NCBI RefSeq assembly: GCF_900088415.1 | Contig: NZ_FLLQ01000006.1 | Span: 248,001 to 312,000 of the forward strand | DNA length: 64,000 nt | Origin: Vibrio mediterranei | Lineage (GTDB): Bacteria > Pseudomonadota > Gammaproteobacteria > Enterobacterales > Vibrionaceae | Reading direction: 5' to 3' | Shown: in pieces, positions 8,207-17,084 of the stretch | Numbering within the stretch: the first letter of the stretch is position 1 | Layout of the letters: each line of letters begins with the position of its first letter | The notes under the pieces: model-generated | The model's input: only the letters and a program-made list of their open reading frames with translations | Databases searched by the model: none | Told to the model about the DNA's origin: nothing | Translations under genes and position numbers: made by a program

Positions 8207-9106
8207 ATGTCAGTATCCCCGGGACAACTATTCCGTGACGCCGTCACTAACGGTAACCCACTTCAAGTCGTTGGTACGGTAAATCCTTACTGCGCCATGA
8301 TGGCAAAAAACGTTGGTCATCAAGCTATTTACTTGTCGGGTGGTGGCATTGCTAACGCATCGTATGGACTTCCTGACCTAGGTATTACTACCTTAAATGA
8401 CGTCTTGGTTGATGTAGAGCGCATTACAAATGCGTGTGACTTGCCTTTGCTGGTGGACATTGATACTGGCTTCGGCGGCGCTTTTAACATTGCTCGTACG
8501 ATTAAGGCGATGGAAAAAGCAGGGGCTGCAGCGGTGCATATTGAAGATCAGGTGGCTCAAAAGCGTTGTGGCCATCGCCCTAATAAAGCCATTGTTAGTC
8601 AGCAAGAAATGGTAGATAGAGTCAAAGCTGCGGTAGACGCCAAAACTGACGCTAGCTTTGTCATTATGGCCCGTACCGATGCACTGGCGGTTGAAGGGAT
8701 GGATAAGGCTATTGAACGCGCGATTGCGTGTGTTCACGCGGGTGCTGACATGATATTCCCCGAGGCGATGACCTCGCTTGAACACTATCAGCAATTCAAA
8801 ACGGCTTTGAATCAGGCTACAGGTAAAGATGTTCCGATTCTTGCCAATATTACCGAGTTTGGGCAAACCCCGTTATTTGGTTGTGACGAGTTGGCAAAAG
8901 TCGGCGTCGATATGGTCCTTTACCCGCTATCTGCATTTAGAGCGATGAACAAGGCAGCAGAGAATGTCTACCAGCATTTGCTAAGTGTTGGCAATCAAGA
9001 AGCGCTTACCGAGCAAATGCAAACTCGTGCAGAGCTCTATGCACATCTCAATTATCACAGCTACGAAGATAAACTGGATCAACTATTTACCGAAAGCAAA
9101 TCCTAG
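8207..9106 (+). CDS. prpB: 2-methylisocitrate lyase PrpB
   Basis: A 299-residue enzyme of the isocitrate lyase/PEP mutase superfamily, normal length. It cleaves 2-methylisocitrate to pyruvate and succinate, the last step of the methylcitrate cycle. Visible motifs are [16 protein letters not shown], the metal-binding [15 protein letters not shown], the catalytic loop KRCGH with the reactive cysteine (about residue 123), and [11 protein letters not shown] strong AAGGAG site lies before the ATG. It is the first enzyme gene of prpB-prpC-acnD-prpF-prpE. A short ACGCAGT/ACTGCGT stem (8150-8176) in the leader has no clear role. Confidence 0.96.
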   Translation: MSVSPGQLFRDAVTNGNPLQVVGTVNPYCAMMAKNVGHQAIYLSGGGIANASYGLPDLGITTLNDVLVDVERITNACDLPLLVDIDTGFGGAFNIARTIKAMEKAGAAAVHIEDQVAQKRCGHRPNKAIVSQQEMVDRVKAAVDAKTDASFVIMARTDALAVEGMDKAIERAIACVHAGADMIFPEAMTSLEHYQQFKTALNQATGKDVPILANITEFGQTPLFGCDELAKVGVDMVLYPLSAFRAMNKAAENVYQHLLSVGNQEALTEQMQTRAELYAHLNYHSYEDKLDQLFTESKS

Positions 9107-9210
9107 GAATACAACGGAAGCTCAAGAAAACCATTTACTAACTTTATCCAATAACATGATGCCGCGTTAAGAGATCCCAAAAGGGACAAAAGCGGGAAAA
9201 GGAGTTCAAA

Positions 9211-10341
9211 ATGCCTAATTCAGCCATAGGTGGAGCAGGTCTACGAGGCCAAAGTGCAGGTACGACAGCGTTATGTACAGTAGGTAAGTCCGGGACTGGT
9301 CTCACTTACCGAGGTTACGACATCACCGATCTTGCCAACAATGCACAATTTGAAGAAGTCGCGCACTTACTATTGCGTGGCCATTTACCTAATCAAACAG
9401 AGCTCGATGAATATAAGACCATTCTTGTGGGCTTACGTGGCCTACCTGAATCTTTGAAAAAGGCACTGGAGTTGATTCCCGCCGATGCTCACCCGATGGA
9501 TGTGATGAGAACGGGTTGCTCGATGCTAGGTAATTTAGAGCAAGAACTAGACTTCTCTGAGCAAGAGGCGGCGACAGAGAGAATGCTGGCGTTATTCCCA
9601 GCGATTATCTGTTACTGGTATCGCTACAGTCATGATGGTGTGCGTATTGATACCAAGGACCAGTCAGAGGATTGTATTGGTGGCTATTTCCTGAAAATGC
9701 TCACTGATAAGTCGCCATCTGAGCTTCACAAAAAAGTGATGCATTGTTCGTTAATTCTTTATGCCGAGCATGAATTTAATGCCTCGACCTTTGCCGCTCG
9801 TGTTTGCGCATCAACCTTGTCCGATATTCATTCCTGCATCACCGCAGCTATAGGCACTCTACGTGGTCCATTGCACGGCGGTGCAAACGAAGCCGCCATG
9901 GATATGATTCAAGATTGGCGTAGCGCGGACGAAGCAGAAGCGAACATCATGCAGATGCTAGCCAACAAAGATAAAATCATGGGTTTTGGGCATGCTATTT
10001 ACCGTGAGAGCGATCCGCGTAATGCACTCATTAAGCGTTGGTCAGAAGAGCTATCTACACAAGTTGGCGATACCTATCTTTACGATGTTTCGGTAAGGGT
10101 AGAAGCGGTAATGAAACGCGAAAAAGGTTTGTTCTGTAACGCTGACTTTTTCCATGCCTCCGCTTACCACTTTATGGATATTCCTACCAAACTGTTCACA
10201 CCTATTTTCGTCATGAGTCGACTTACAGGTTGGGCTGCTCACGTTTATGAGCAGCGCGCAAATAACCGAATTATTAGACCAAGCGCGGACTATGAAGGCC
10301 CAGAAGCAAGAGAGTGGGTGGAAATCAACGAACGTGACTAA
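9211..10341 (+). CDS. prpC: 2-methylcitrate synthase PrpC
   Basis: A 376-residue citrate synthase-family enzyme that condenses propionyl-CoA with oxaloacetate to 2-methylcitrate. The length is that of the small PrpC/type II class, shorter than housekeeping GltA. Catalytic signatures are present: LHGGANEAAMDM (first catalytic histidine), GFGHAIYRESDPRN (second histidine) and the aspartate in FCNADFFHAS. The N-terminal GLRGQSAGTTALCTVGKSGTGLTYRGYDI is typical of PrpC. It has an AAAAGGAG ribosome site, is spaced 104 bases from prpB, and is co-oriented with acnD. Confidence 0.96.
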   Translation: MPNSAIGGAGLRGQSAGTTALCTVGKSGTGLTYRGYDITDLANNAQFEEVAHLLLRGHLPNQTELDEYKTILVGLRGLPESLKKALELIPADAHPMDVMRTGCSMLGNLEQELDFSEQEAATERMLALFPAIICYWYRYSHDGVRIDTKDQSEDCIGGYFLKMLTDKSPSELHKKVMHCSLILYAEHEFNASTFAARVCASTLSDIHSCITAAIGTLRGPLHGGANEAAMDMIQDWRSADEAEANIMQMLANKDKIMGFGHAIYRESDPRNALIKRWSEELSTQVGDTYLYDVSVRVEAVMKREKGLFCNADFFHASAYHFMDIPTKLFTPIFVMSRLTGWAAHVYEQRANNRIIRPSADYEGPEAREWVEINERD

Positions 10342-10389
10342 CTGTGAAAACTAAGCAGAGAAAAAAGAGCGTTTAGAAAGGATGTGAGC

Positions 10390-12984
10390 ATGTCTAATCA
10401 AACTATAAATTACCAATATCGCAAAGCTCTCCCCAATTCGCAGTTGGACTATTACGATGCCAAAGCTGCGGTTGATGACATAGAGCCAGGAGCCTACCAG
10501 CACTTGCCATACACGTCTCGAGTTTTGGCAGAGAATTTAGTACGTCGTTGCGAACCGTCAGAGCTAGAGGAGTGTTTGTCTCAGCTTATTTATCGCCGTC
10601 GAGATAAAGACTTCCCTTGGTATCCAGCCCGCGTTGTCTGTCATGACATTCTTGGGCAGACTGCTTTGGTCGACTTAGCTGGATTGAGAGACGCGATAGC
10701 TAATCAAGGCGGCGATCCGGCCAGCGTTAACCCTGTTGTTGAAACTCAGCTGATTGTTGACCATTCATTGGCGGTTGAGCATGCCGGCTTTGAGGCTGAT
10801 GCGTTTGAAAAGAATCGAGCCGTAGAAGAGCGTCGAAATGAAGACCGATTCCACTTTATCGAGTGGTGTAAAACCGCCTTTGAGAACGTTAGTGTAGTAC
10901 CAGCCGGTAACGGAATTATGCACCAGATCAACTTAGAGAAGTTGTCGCCAGTCGTTCAAACTAAGCAAGGCGTGGCATTTCCCGATACCTGCGTCGGCAC
11001 AGATAGCCATACGCCTCACGTTGATGCACTTGGTGTTATTGCCATTGGCGTTGGTGGTTTAGAGGCGGAAACGGTGATGTTAGGTCGACCATCCATGATG
11101 CGCTTACCTGATATTGTCGGGGTTCGTCTTGTTGGACAGCGTCAACCCGGTATTACCGCCACTGATATTGTGTTGGCGTTAACGGAGTTTTTGCGTGCTC
11201 AACGTGTAGTTTCGAGCTATTTGGAATTCTTTGGTGAAGGCACTAAACATCTGACTATCGGTGATCGTGCCACCATTTCAAATATGACTCCAGAATACGG
11301 CGCGTCAGCTGGTATGTTCTACATCGACGAGCAGACTATTAACTATCTGAAGCTTACTGGTCGCGATGATGAACAAGTTAAGTTGGTAGAAAACTATGCT
11401 AAGCAAACAGGGCTTTGGGCAAATGCTTTAGAAAGTGCACAGTATGAGCGAGTACTTAAATTTGACCTATCTAAAGTTGAAAGAACCTTAGCAGGTCCCT
11501 CCAACCCACATCGCCGATTGCCAACTGCTGAGTTAAACCAGCAGGGTATTGCTGCACCTTGGGAGCAGACGCAAGATAAGATGCCAGATGGTGCTGTTAT
11601 CATTGCGGCTATTACTTCGTGTACAAATACCAGCAATCCAAGAAATGTTGTGGCGGCAGGGTTGATCGCCAAAAAAGCCAATGAGGTAGGACTACTGCGC
11701 AAACCGTGGGTGAAATCATCATTCGCACCGGGTTCCAAGGTCGCCAAACTGTATCTAGAAGAAGCGGGATTGTTACCTGAACTCGAAAAGTTGGGGTTTG
11801 GCATCGTCGCCTATGCTTGTACAACGTGTAATGGTATGAGTGGCGCGCTGGATCCGCAAATTCAGCAAGAGATCATTGAAAACGATCTCTACACCACTGC
11901 TGTATTGTCGGGTAACCGGAACTTTGATGGGCGAATTCACCCTTACGCTAAACAAGCGTTTCTCGCCTCACCGCCATTGGTTGTTGCATATGCGATAGCA
12001 GGTACCATTCGCTTTGATATTGAGCGCGATGCTCTTGGTCTTGATGCTTCCGGTAACCCCATCTATCTCAACGATATTTGGCCAAGTGACGAAGAGATCG
12101 ACGCTGTAGTTAGCCAACATGTGAAACCTGAGCAATTTAACCAAGTGTATATTCAAATGTTCAAGCTGGATGAGGCCGAGAGAGCGAAAAGCCCACTCTA
12201 TGACTGGCGTGAACGCAGCACTTATATTCGTAGACCGCCATACTGGGAAGGGGCGTTGACAGGTAAACGCACATTGCGAGGAATGCGACCCTTAGCAGTA
12301 TTAGGCGACAACATTACCACTGATCACTTGTCGCCATCGAACGCGATTCTAGCCACTAGTGCTGCCGGCGAATATCTGACAAGCATGGGCGTGCCAGAAG
12401 AAGACTACAACTCGTATGCAACCCATCGTGGTGACCACTTGACCGCGCAAAGAGCGACATTTGCGAATCCAAAATTGTTCAACGAGATGGTTAAAGAGGG
12501 TGAACAGGTCGTTCAGGGTTCTCTCGCTCGTATTGAGCCGGAAGGTAAAGTCACAAGAATGTGGGAAGCCATTGAGACCTATATGGCGCGTAAACAGCCG
12601 TTAATCATTGTAGCGGGTGCTGATTATGGGCAAGGTTCTTCGCGAGATTGGGCTGCAAAAGGTGTGCGCCTAGCCGGGGTTGAAGCTATTGCGGCAGAGG
12701 GTTTTGAACGAATTCACCGCACCAATTTAGTGGGGATGGGAGTTCTACCTCTTGAGTTCAAAAAAGGTACCAACCGCAATACGTTAGCGCTTGATGGCAC
12801 GGAACTGTACGACGTCGTAGGCGATATCAAAGCGGGTTGTGATCTTGCTTTAGTGATTACACGAACCAACGGGGAAAAACTCGATGTGCCAGTGACTTGC
12901 CGCTTGGATACTGAAGATGAAGTTAAAGTCTACTCTGCTGGTGGTGTGTTACAGCGATTTGCTCAAGACTTCTTAGCACAGTAA
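10390..12984 (+). CDS. acnD: Fe/S-dependent 2-methylcitrate dehydratase AcnD
   Basis: An 864-residue aconitase-superfamily protein. An upstream in-frame GTG at 10384 is too close to the AGAAAGGA site, so ATG 10390 is preferred. The cluster-binding cysteines are visible in SCTNTSNPRN and ACTTCNGMSG, with substrate-binding AIGVGGLEAE and the swivel-domain GADYGQGSSRDWAAKG. AcnD dehydrates 2-methylcitrate and works with PrpF, replacing PrpD in Shewanella, Vibrio and others. The operon has no prpD, consistent with this route. It precedes prpF by ten bases. Confidence 0.96.
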   Translation: MSNQTINYQYRKALPNSQLDYYDAKAAVDDIEPGAYQHLPYTSRVLAENLVRRCEPSELEECLSQLIYRRRDKDFPWYPARVVCHDILGQTALVDLAGLRDAIANQGGDPASVNPVVETQLIVDHSLAVEHAGFEADAFEKNRAVEERRNEDRFHFIEWCKTAFENVSVVPAGNGIMHQINLEKLSPVVQTKQGVAFPDTCVGTDSHTPHVDALGVIAIGVGGLEAETVMLGRPSMMRLPDIVGVRLVGQRQPGITATDIVLALTEFLRAQRVVSSYLEFFGEGTKHLTIGDRATISNMTPEYGASAGMFYIDEQTINYLKLTGRDDEQVKLVENYAKQTGLWANALESAQYERVLKFDLSKVERTLAGPSNPHRRLPTAELNQQGIAAPWEQTQDKMPDGAVIIAAITSCTNTSNPRNVVAAGLIAKKANEVGLLRKPWVKSSFAPGSKVAKLYLEEAGLLPELEKLGFGIVAYACTTCNGMSGALDPQIQQEIIENDLYTTAVLSGNRNFDGRIHPYAKQAFLASPPLVVAYAIAGTIRFDIERDALGLDASGNPIYLNDIWPSDEEIDAVVSQHVKPEQFNQVYIQMFKLDEAERAKSPLYDWRERSTYIRRPPYWEGALTGKRTLRGMRPLAVLGDNITTDHLSPSNAILATSAAGEYLTSMGVPEEDYNSYATHRGDHLTAQRATFANPKLFNEMVKEGEQVVQGSLARIEPEGKVTRMWEAIETYMARKQPLIIVAGADYGQGSSRDWAAKGVRLAGVEAIAAEGFERIHRTNLVGMGVLPLEFKKGTNRNTLALDGTELYDVVGDIKAGCDLALVITRTNGEKLDVPVTCRLDTEDEVKVYSAGGVLQRFAQDFLAQ

Positions 12985-12994
12985 GGGGAAAGGA

Positions 12995-14170
12995 ATGATT
13001 AAACAAATTAAAATTCCTGCGACTTATCTGCGTGGCGGTACTAGCAAGGGGGTCTTTTTCAGCTTGTTGGATCTCCCTCTTGAAGCTCAGCAACCAGGAG
13101 CAGCACGAGACAAGTTACTGATGCGCGTAATAGGAAGTCCAGATCCTTATGCAAAACAGATTGATGGCATGGGAGGCGCGACGTCGAGCACCAGTAAAAC
13201 GGTGATAGTGTCAAAAAGCACCCGTGATGATCACGATATTGACTATTTATTTGGGCAAGTTTCAATCGACAAGGCCTTTGTCGATTGGAGTGGTAATTGC
13301 GGCAACTTATCGGCTGCGGTGGGACCTTTCGCTATTCATAGTGGGTTGGTTGATAACGAGCGGATACCCGAAAACGGTATCGCGAAAATTCGAATTTGGC
13401 AGGCAAACATTCAAAAAACCATTATCGCTAACGTCCCTATTGTCGACGGCGAAGTGCAAGAGTTGGGTGATTTTGAGCTCGACGGAGTGACATTTCCGGC
13501 TGCCGAGATCGCGGTTGAGTTTGTTGACCCTAGTGACAGCAATGGCTCGATGTTCCCGACGGGCAACTTGATTGATGATCTAGAAGTGCCAAATGTAGGT
13601 GTCTTTAATGCGACCATGATCAGTGCGGGTATCCCAACAATTTTTATCGATGCCAAGGAACTAGGTTTATCAGGTGCTGAACTTCAAGATGACATTAACA
13701 GTGATGAGGCTTGGCTTGAAAAGTTTGAAATAATCCGAGCGCATGGTGCGGTAAAAATGGGCTTGATTGATTCGGTTGATCAAGCCGCGACTAGGCAGCA
13801 CACACCGAAAGTGGCTTTTGTGTCGTCTGCAAAAGACTACGTTTCATCGAGTGGTAAGCCCATTGAGGCCAACAGCGTTGATCTATTAGCTCGTGCCTTG
13901 TCGATGGGGAAATTACACCATGCGATGATGGGCACTGCGGCCGTTGCCATCGCCTGCGCTGCAAGCGTAGACGGCACCGTCGTAAATTTGGCTGCTGGCG
14001 GAGGCAACCGAGAATCTGTGACGTTTGGGCACCCTTCTGGAACATTGAAGGTGGGGGCGGTTGCTTCACAGTCATCGAATGGCTGGACAGTAAATAAAGC
14101 AATAATGAGTCGAAGTGCTCGAATCCTTATGGAAGGTTGGGTTCGTGTGCCATCGGATACTATGAAATAG
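12995..14170 (+). CDS. prpF: 2-methylaconitate cis-trans isomerase PrpF
   Basis: A 391-residue protein of the diaminopimelate epimerase-like fold. It isomerises the trans-2-methylaconitate made by AcnD to the cis form that can be hydrated. Recognisable parts are the N-terminal IPATYLRGGTSKGVFF, GMGGATSSTSKTVIV, the catalytic-type cysteine region GNCGNLSAAVGPFAI, and the C-terminal GHPSGTLKVGA. A GGGGAAAGGA ribosome site overlaps the end of acnD, giving tight coupling. AcnD and PrpF are almost always encoded together, as here. Confidence 0.95.
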   Translation: MIKQIKIPATYLRGGTSKGVFFSLLDLPLEAQQPGAARDKLLMRVIGSPDPYAKQIDGMGGATSSTSKTVIVSKSTRDDHDIDYLFGQVSIDKAFVDWSGNCGNLSAAVGPFAIHSGLVDNERIPENGIAKIRIWQANIQKTIIANVPIVDGEVQELGDFELDGVTFPAAEIAVEFVDPSDSNGSMFPTGNLIDDLEVPNVGVFNATMISAGIPTIFIDAKELGLSGAELQDDINSDEAWLEKFEIIRAHGAVKMGLIDSVDQAATRQHTPKVAFVSSAKDYVSSSGKPIEANSVDLLARALSMGKLHHAMMGTAAVAIACAASVDGTVVNLAAGGGNRESVTFGHPSGTLKVGAVASQSSNGWTVNKAIMSRSARILMEGWVRVPSDTMK

Positions 14171-14189
14171 ACATATTGGAGGACGCATT

Positions 14190-16070
14190 ATGTCTGCATA
14201 TCAACAAGAATATCAGTGGGCTGCGAAGCAACCAGAGTCCTTTTGGGAACATCAAGCAAAAGCCATAGACTGGTTTGAAGTACCAAAAACCATACTTGAG
14301 AAAGATGAAAATGGCATCGAGCGTTGGTTTCCTGACGGTGTTATGAATACTGCTTGGTTAGCACTTGATTATCACTGCGAACAAGGGCGAGGGGAGAAAA
14401 CCGCTCTCATTTACGATTCACCAGTCACAGGAACAAAGCAAAAGTATAGCTATTTTGAGCTTCGAGATAGGGTTGCAAAAATTGCAGGAATGCTTGCCAA
14501 ACAAGGAGTGGTTAAAGGCGACCGTGTTGTAATTTATATGCCAATGATCCCGGAAGCGGCAATGGCAATGCTGGCTTGTGCACGCTTGGGAGCGATTCAT
14601 TCGGTAGTATTTGGCGGCTTTGCACCAAACGAACTGGCTGTCAGAATTGAGGATGCTGAACCTAAAGTCATTATGACCGCGTCTTGCGGTATAGAAATCA
14701 ATAAGGTTTTACCTTACAAGCCATTGGTTGACAAGGCGATCATGGATAGTCGTTGGAAGCCGAACAATGTATTTGTACTGCAACGTCCGCAATGTGAAGC
14801 AGAGCTGAATCAAGAACGTGATTTGGACTGGCAAACAGAATATGAATCCGCGTTGCCCCATGAATGTGTACCTGTGCTTGCCACTGACCCGCTATATATT
14901 TTGTATACGTCAGGAACGACTGGGAAACCAAAAGGTGTGGTGCGCGATAATGGTGGACACGCCGTCGCAATGAAGTACTCAATGTCTGCAGTCTACAACA
15001 TGCCAACCGATGGCGTGTATTGGGCAGCGTCGGATGTAGGTTGGGTAGTTGGGCACTCTTACATTGTTTATGCGCCGCTTATTCACGGTTGCACCTCGAT
15101 TCTATTTGAAGGCAAACCAGTGAGAACACCTGATCCAGGCGCATTTTGGCGTGTGTGTGAAGAATATAATGTTCAAGTGCTGTTCTCTGCACCTACTGCG
15201 TTTCGAGCAATCAAGAAGGAAGACCCTGATGGCTTGGAACTGTCTAAGTATGATATCAGTGGATTAAAGAGCATTTTTATGGCGGGGGAGCGTCTCGACC
15301 CACCGACGTTAGAGTGGGTAGAAACACATACCAAAAAGCCAGTGATCGACCATTGGTGGCAAACGGAAACAGGTTGGGCTATCTCTTCTAACCCATTAGG
15401 GCTCGAGGTAATGAGCGTCAAAGCAGGCTCATCAACGAAACCAAGTCCGGGTTTTACCGTCGAGATTCTCAATGAAATCGGTGAGCCAGTTGGCGCTAAT
15501 CAACAAGGCTTTGTCTCACTTAAACGTCCATTGCCACCAAGTTGCCTTACTACCGTGTGGCGCAATCATGACCGATTTGAATCGGGCTATTTAAGTCAGT
15601 TTGAAGGTTATTATGTCTCTGGAGATGGCGGTTATCTGGATGAGGATGGCTACTTATTCATTATGGGACGAGTGGATGATGTCATAAACGTAGCAGGACA
15701 CCGCTTATCTACTGGTGAGATGGAAGAAATTGTTGGTGGACATCCAGCGATTGCAGAGTGCGCAGTTGTTGGTGTGCATGATGACCTCAAAGGTCAGTTG
15801 CCATTGGGCTTAGTGGTATTAAAAGATGGTGTCAAAGTTGATAGTGGGGAACTGGAACATGAATTGGTCGGTAAAGTTCGTCAGGAAATCGGTGCTGTTG
15901 CATGTTTCAAACACGCACTAGTAGTAGAACGATTACCCAAAACTCGCTCTGGTAAGATTCTACGTCGAGTTATACGCCAAATAGCCGACGGTGAAACCTA
16001 CACTGTCCCTTCGACGATTGATGACCCAAGCAGCCTTTCAGAAATTGAACGAGCGTTGCATACAGACTGA
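14190..16070 (+). CDS. prpE: Propionyl-CoA synthetase PrpE
   Basis: A 626-residue AMP-forming acyl-CoA synthetase, full length for PrpE. It activates propionate to propionyl-CoA, the entry step of the pathway. The P-loop YTSGTTGKPKGVV (around residues 240-252), the A5-like DHWWQTETGWAI, the hinge region GRVDDVINVAGHRLSTGEMEE, and the C-terminal catalytic lysine in TRSGKILRRVIRQ are all present. It ends the operon, 19 bases after prpF, with a TTGGAGGA ribosome site. It converges with a small minus-strand gene one base after its stop; I see no terminator hairpin in the junction. Confidence 0.95.
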   Translation: MSAYQQEYQWAAKQPESFWEHQAKAIDWFEVPKTILEKDENGIERWFPDGVMNTAWLALDYHCEQGRGEKTALIYDSPVTGTKQKYSYFELRDRVAKIAGMLAKQGVVKGDRVVIYMPMIPEAAMAMLACARLGAIHSVVFGGFAPNELAVRIEDAEPKVIMTASCGIEINKVLPYKPLVDKAIMDSRWKPNNVFVLQRPQCEAELNQERDLDWQTEYESALPHECVPVLATDPLYILYTSGTTGKPKGVVRDNGGHAVAMKYSMSAVYNMPTDGVYWAASDVGWVVGHSYIVYAPLIHGCTSILFEGKPVRTPDPGAFWRVCEEYNVQVLFSAPTAFRAIKKEDPDGLELSKYDISGLKSIFMAGERLDPPTLEWVETHTKKPVIDHWWQTETGWAISSNPLGLEVMSVKAGSSTKPSPGFTVEILNEIGEPVGANQQGFVSLKRPLPPSCLTTVWRNHDRFESGYLSQFEGYYVSGDGGYLDEDGYLFIMGRVDDVINVAGHRLSTGEMEEIVGGHPAIAECAVVGVHDDLKGQLPLGLVVLKDGVKVDSGELEHELVGKVRQEIGAVACFKHALVVERLPKTRSGKILRRVIRQIADGETYTVPSTIDDPSSLSEIERALHTD

Positions 16071-16071
16071 T

Positions 16072-16407
16072 TTAATTGTCATAAGGAACCGAACTCATCT
16101 GCCACATTTTAAGAACATGGTTCGGTTCCTCGCAGTTACCAAACAACATTTGATACTTAGGAGTAAAAGGTTCGCCGATATAGGTAGTACGGCTGAACTT
16201 TCCGGTCTTTAGGTCGACCTGTGTGACAACTCTTCCTTTAAAATTCTGAAAAATTACGAACTGCTCACTTTGAAATACTAACTGTTCTTGATAGAACCAA
16301 AAATGGTCGGTAGTAGCCGTTAACGTACATTTCATCGGCAAAGACGCCAAAGAATAGGGCGCCCATAATAGTAGGCCGAACAAAGTGCAAATCAGTGTAC
16401 GTGACAT
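16072..16407 (-). CDS. Small exported hypothetical protein
   Basis: A 111-residue protein. The frame extends to 16443, but the ATG at 16407 (MSRTLICTLFGLLLW...) has AAGGAG six bases upstream, so that start is used. It has a Sec signal peptide (hydrophobic core residues 4-14, cleavage near SLAS) and two cysteines in the mature part (MKCTLT and GNCEEPN), which suggests a disulfide-bonded periplasmic protein. The body looks beta-rich (HFWFYQEQLVFQSEQFVIFQNF). It is convergent with prpE. I do not recognise the family. Confidence 0.7.
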   Translation of the reverse strand: MSRTLICTLFGLLLWAPYSLASLPMKCTLTATTDHFWFYQEQLVFQSEQFVIFQNFKGRVVTQVDLKTGKFSRTTYIGEPFTPKYQMLFGNCEEPNHVLKMWQMSSVPYDN

Positions 16408-16583
16408 ATCATGCTCCTTATCGTTTTGGATAAGTATAGTCACCTGAGAGTGTGATATTCACCCACGAGACTCCTACATCATCTTTCATTATGTTTTTTT
16501 ATTTGCACATGCCTGACAAAACCCTCACACTAGGCGCACATTTGTAAACGACTTTCTCTTTTTGCAACATTTACCACGCGTCT

Positions 16584-17078
16584 ATGACTGATTTAGCCTA
16601 TAGAATTCGCTCTGCTAATACCCAAGATTTGGAAACGCTAAATGATCTTATGTATGAGTTGCATGAGTATCATCACCAAGCTGTCCCCGAAGACTTCAAA
16701 CCCGCATCAGAGGTGCAGGAAGAAAAGAGCATTGCACGTTACCTAGATTCACCTGACTGCTTGGTACTTGTTCTAACCATTGATGGCGACAAGCGCGCCC
16801 CTCAGATCGTCGGTTTTGTGACGGCGCAGTTTTGTGAACTACTTTCACCGATTAGTAAGCCTTGTTTAATAGGAAATATCGATGAGCTGTTCATAAAACC
16901 TGACTATCGGCATCATGGGTTTGCTCAAAAATTACTGAAAGAAAGTGAACGTCGTTTAATTGAGTTAGGGGCTAGTCAGATTATGGTTGAGGTCTGGGAC
17001 TTTAATCACGCCGCTCTGAAATTATATAACAAAGAGGGATTTATCCCTCATATACATTGTCTTAGAAAAAAAATCTAA
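16584..17078 (+). CDS. GNAT-family N-acetyltransferase
   Basis: A 164-residue acetyltransferase. The acetyl-CoA loop is visible as IDELFIKPDYRHHGFAQKLLKESERRL (motif A, RxxGxA form), followed by VEVWDFNHAALKLYNKEGFIP (motif B with the tyrosine and NxxAxxLYxKxGF signature). The acceptor substrate cannot be inferred. The start lacks an obvious ribosome site. It lies six bases before the Nudix-PAP2 gene, so the two probably share a transcript. Confidence 0.88.
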   Translation: MTDLAYRIRSANTQDLETLNDLMYELHEYHHQAVPEDFKPASEVQEEKSIARYLDSPDCLVLVLTIDGDKRAPQIVGFVTAQFCELLSPISKPCLIGNIDELFIKPDYRHHGFAQKLLKESERRLIELGASQIMVEVWDFNHAALKLYNKEGFIPHIHCLRKKI

Positions 17079-17084
17079 TTAGGT

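Noticed and set aside
9175-9186. Short TCCC/GGGA stem between prpB and prpC
   Set aside because: Only four base pairs; not a convincing processing or attenuation site.
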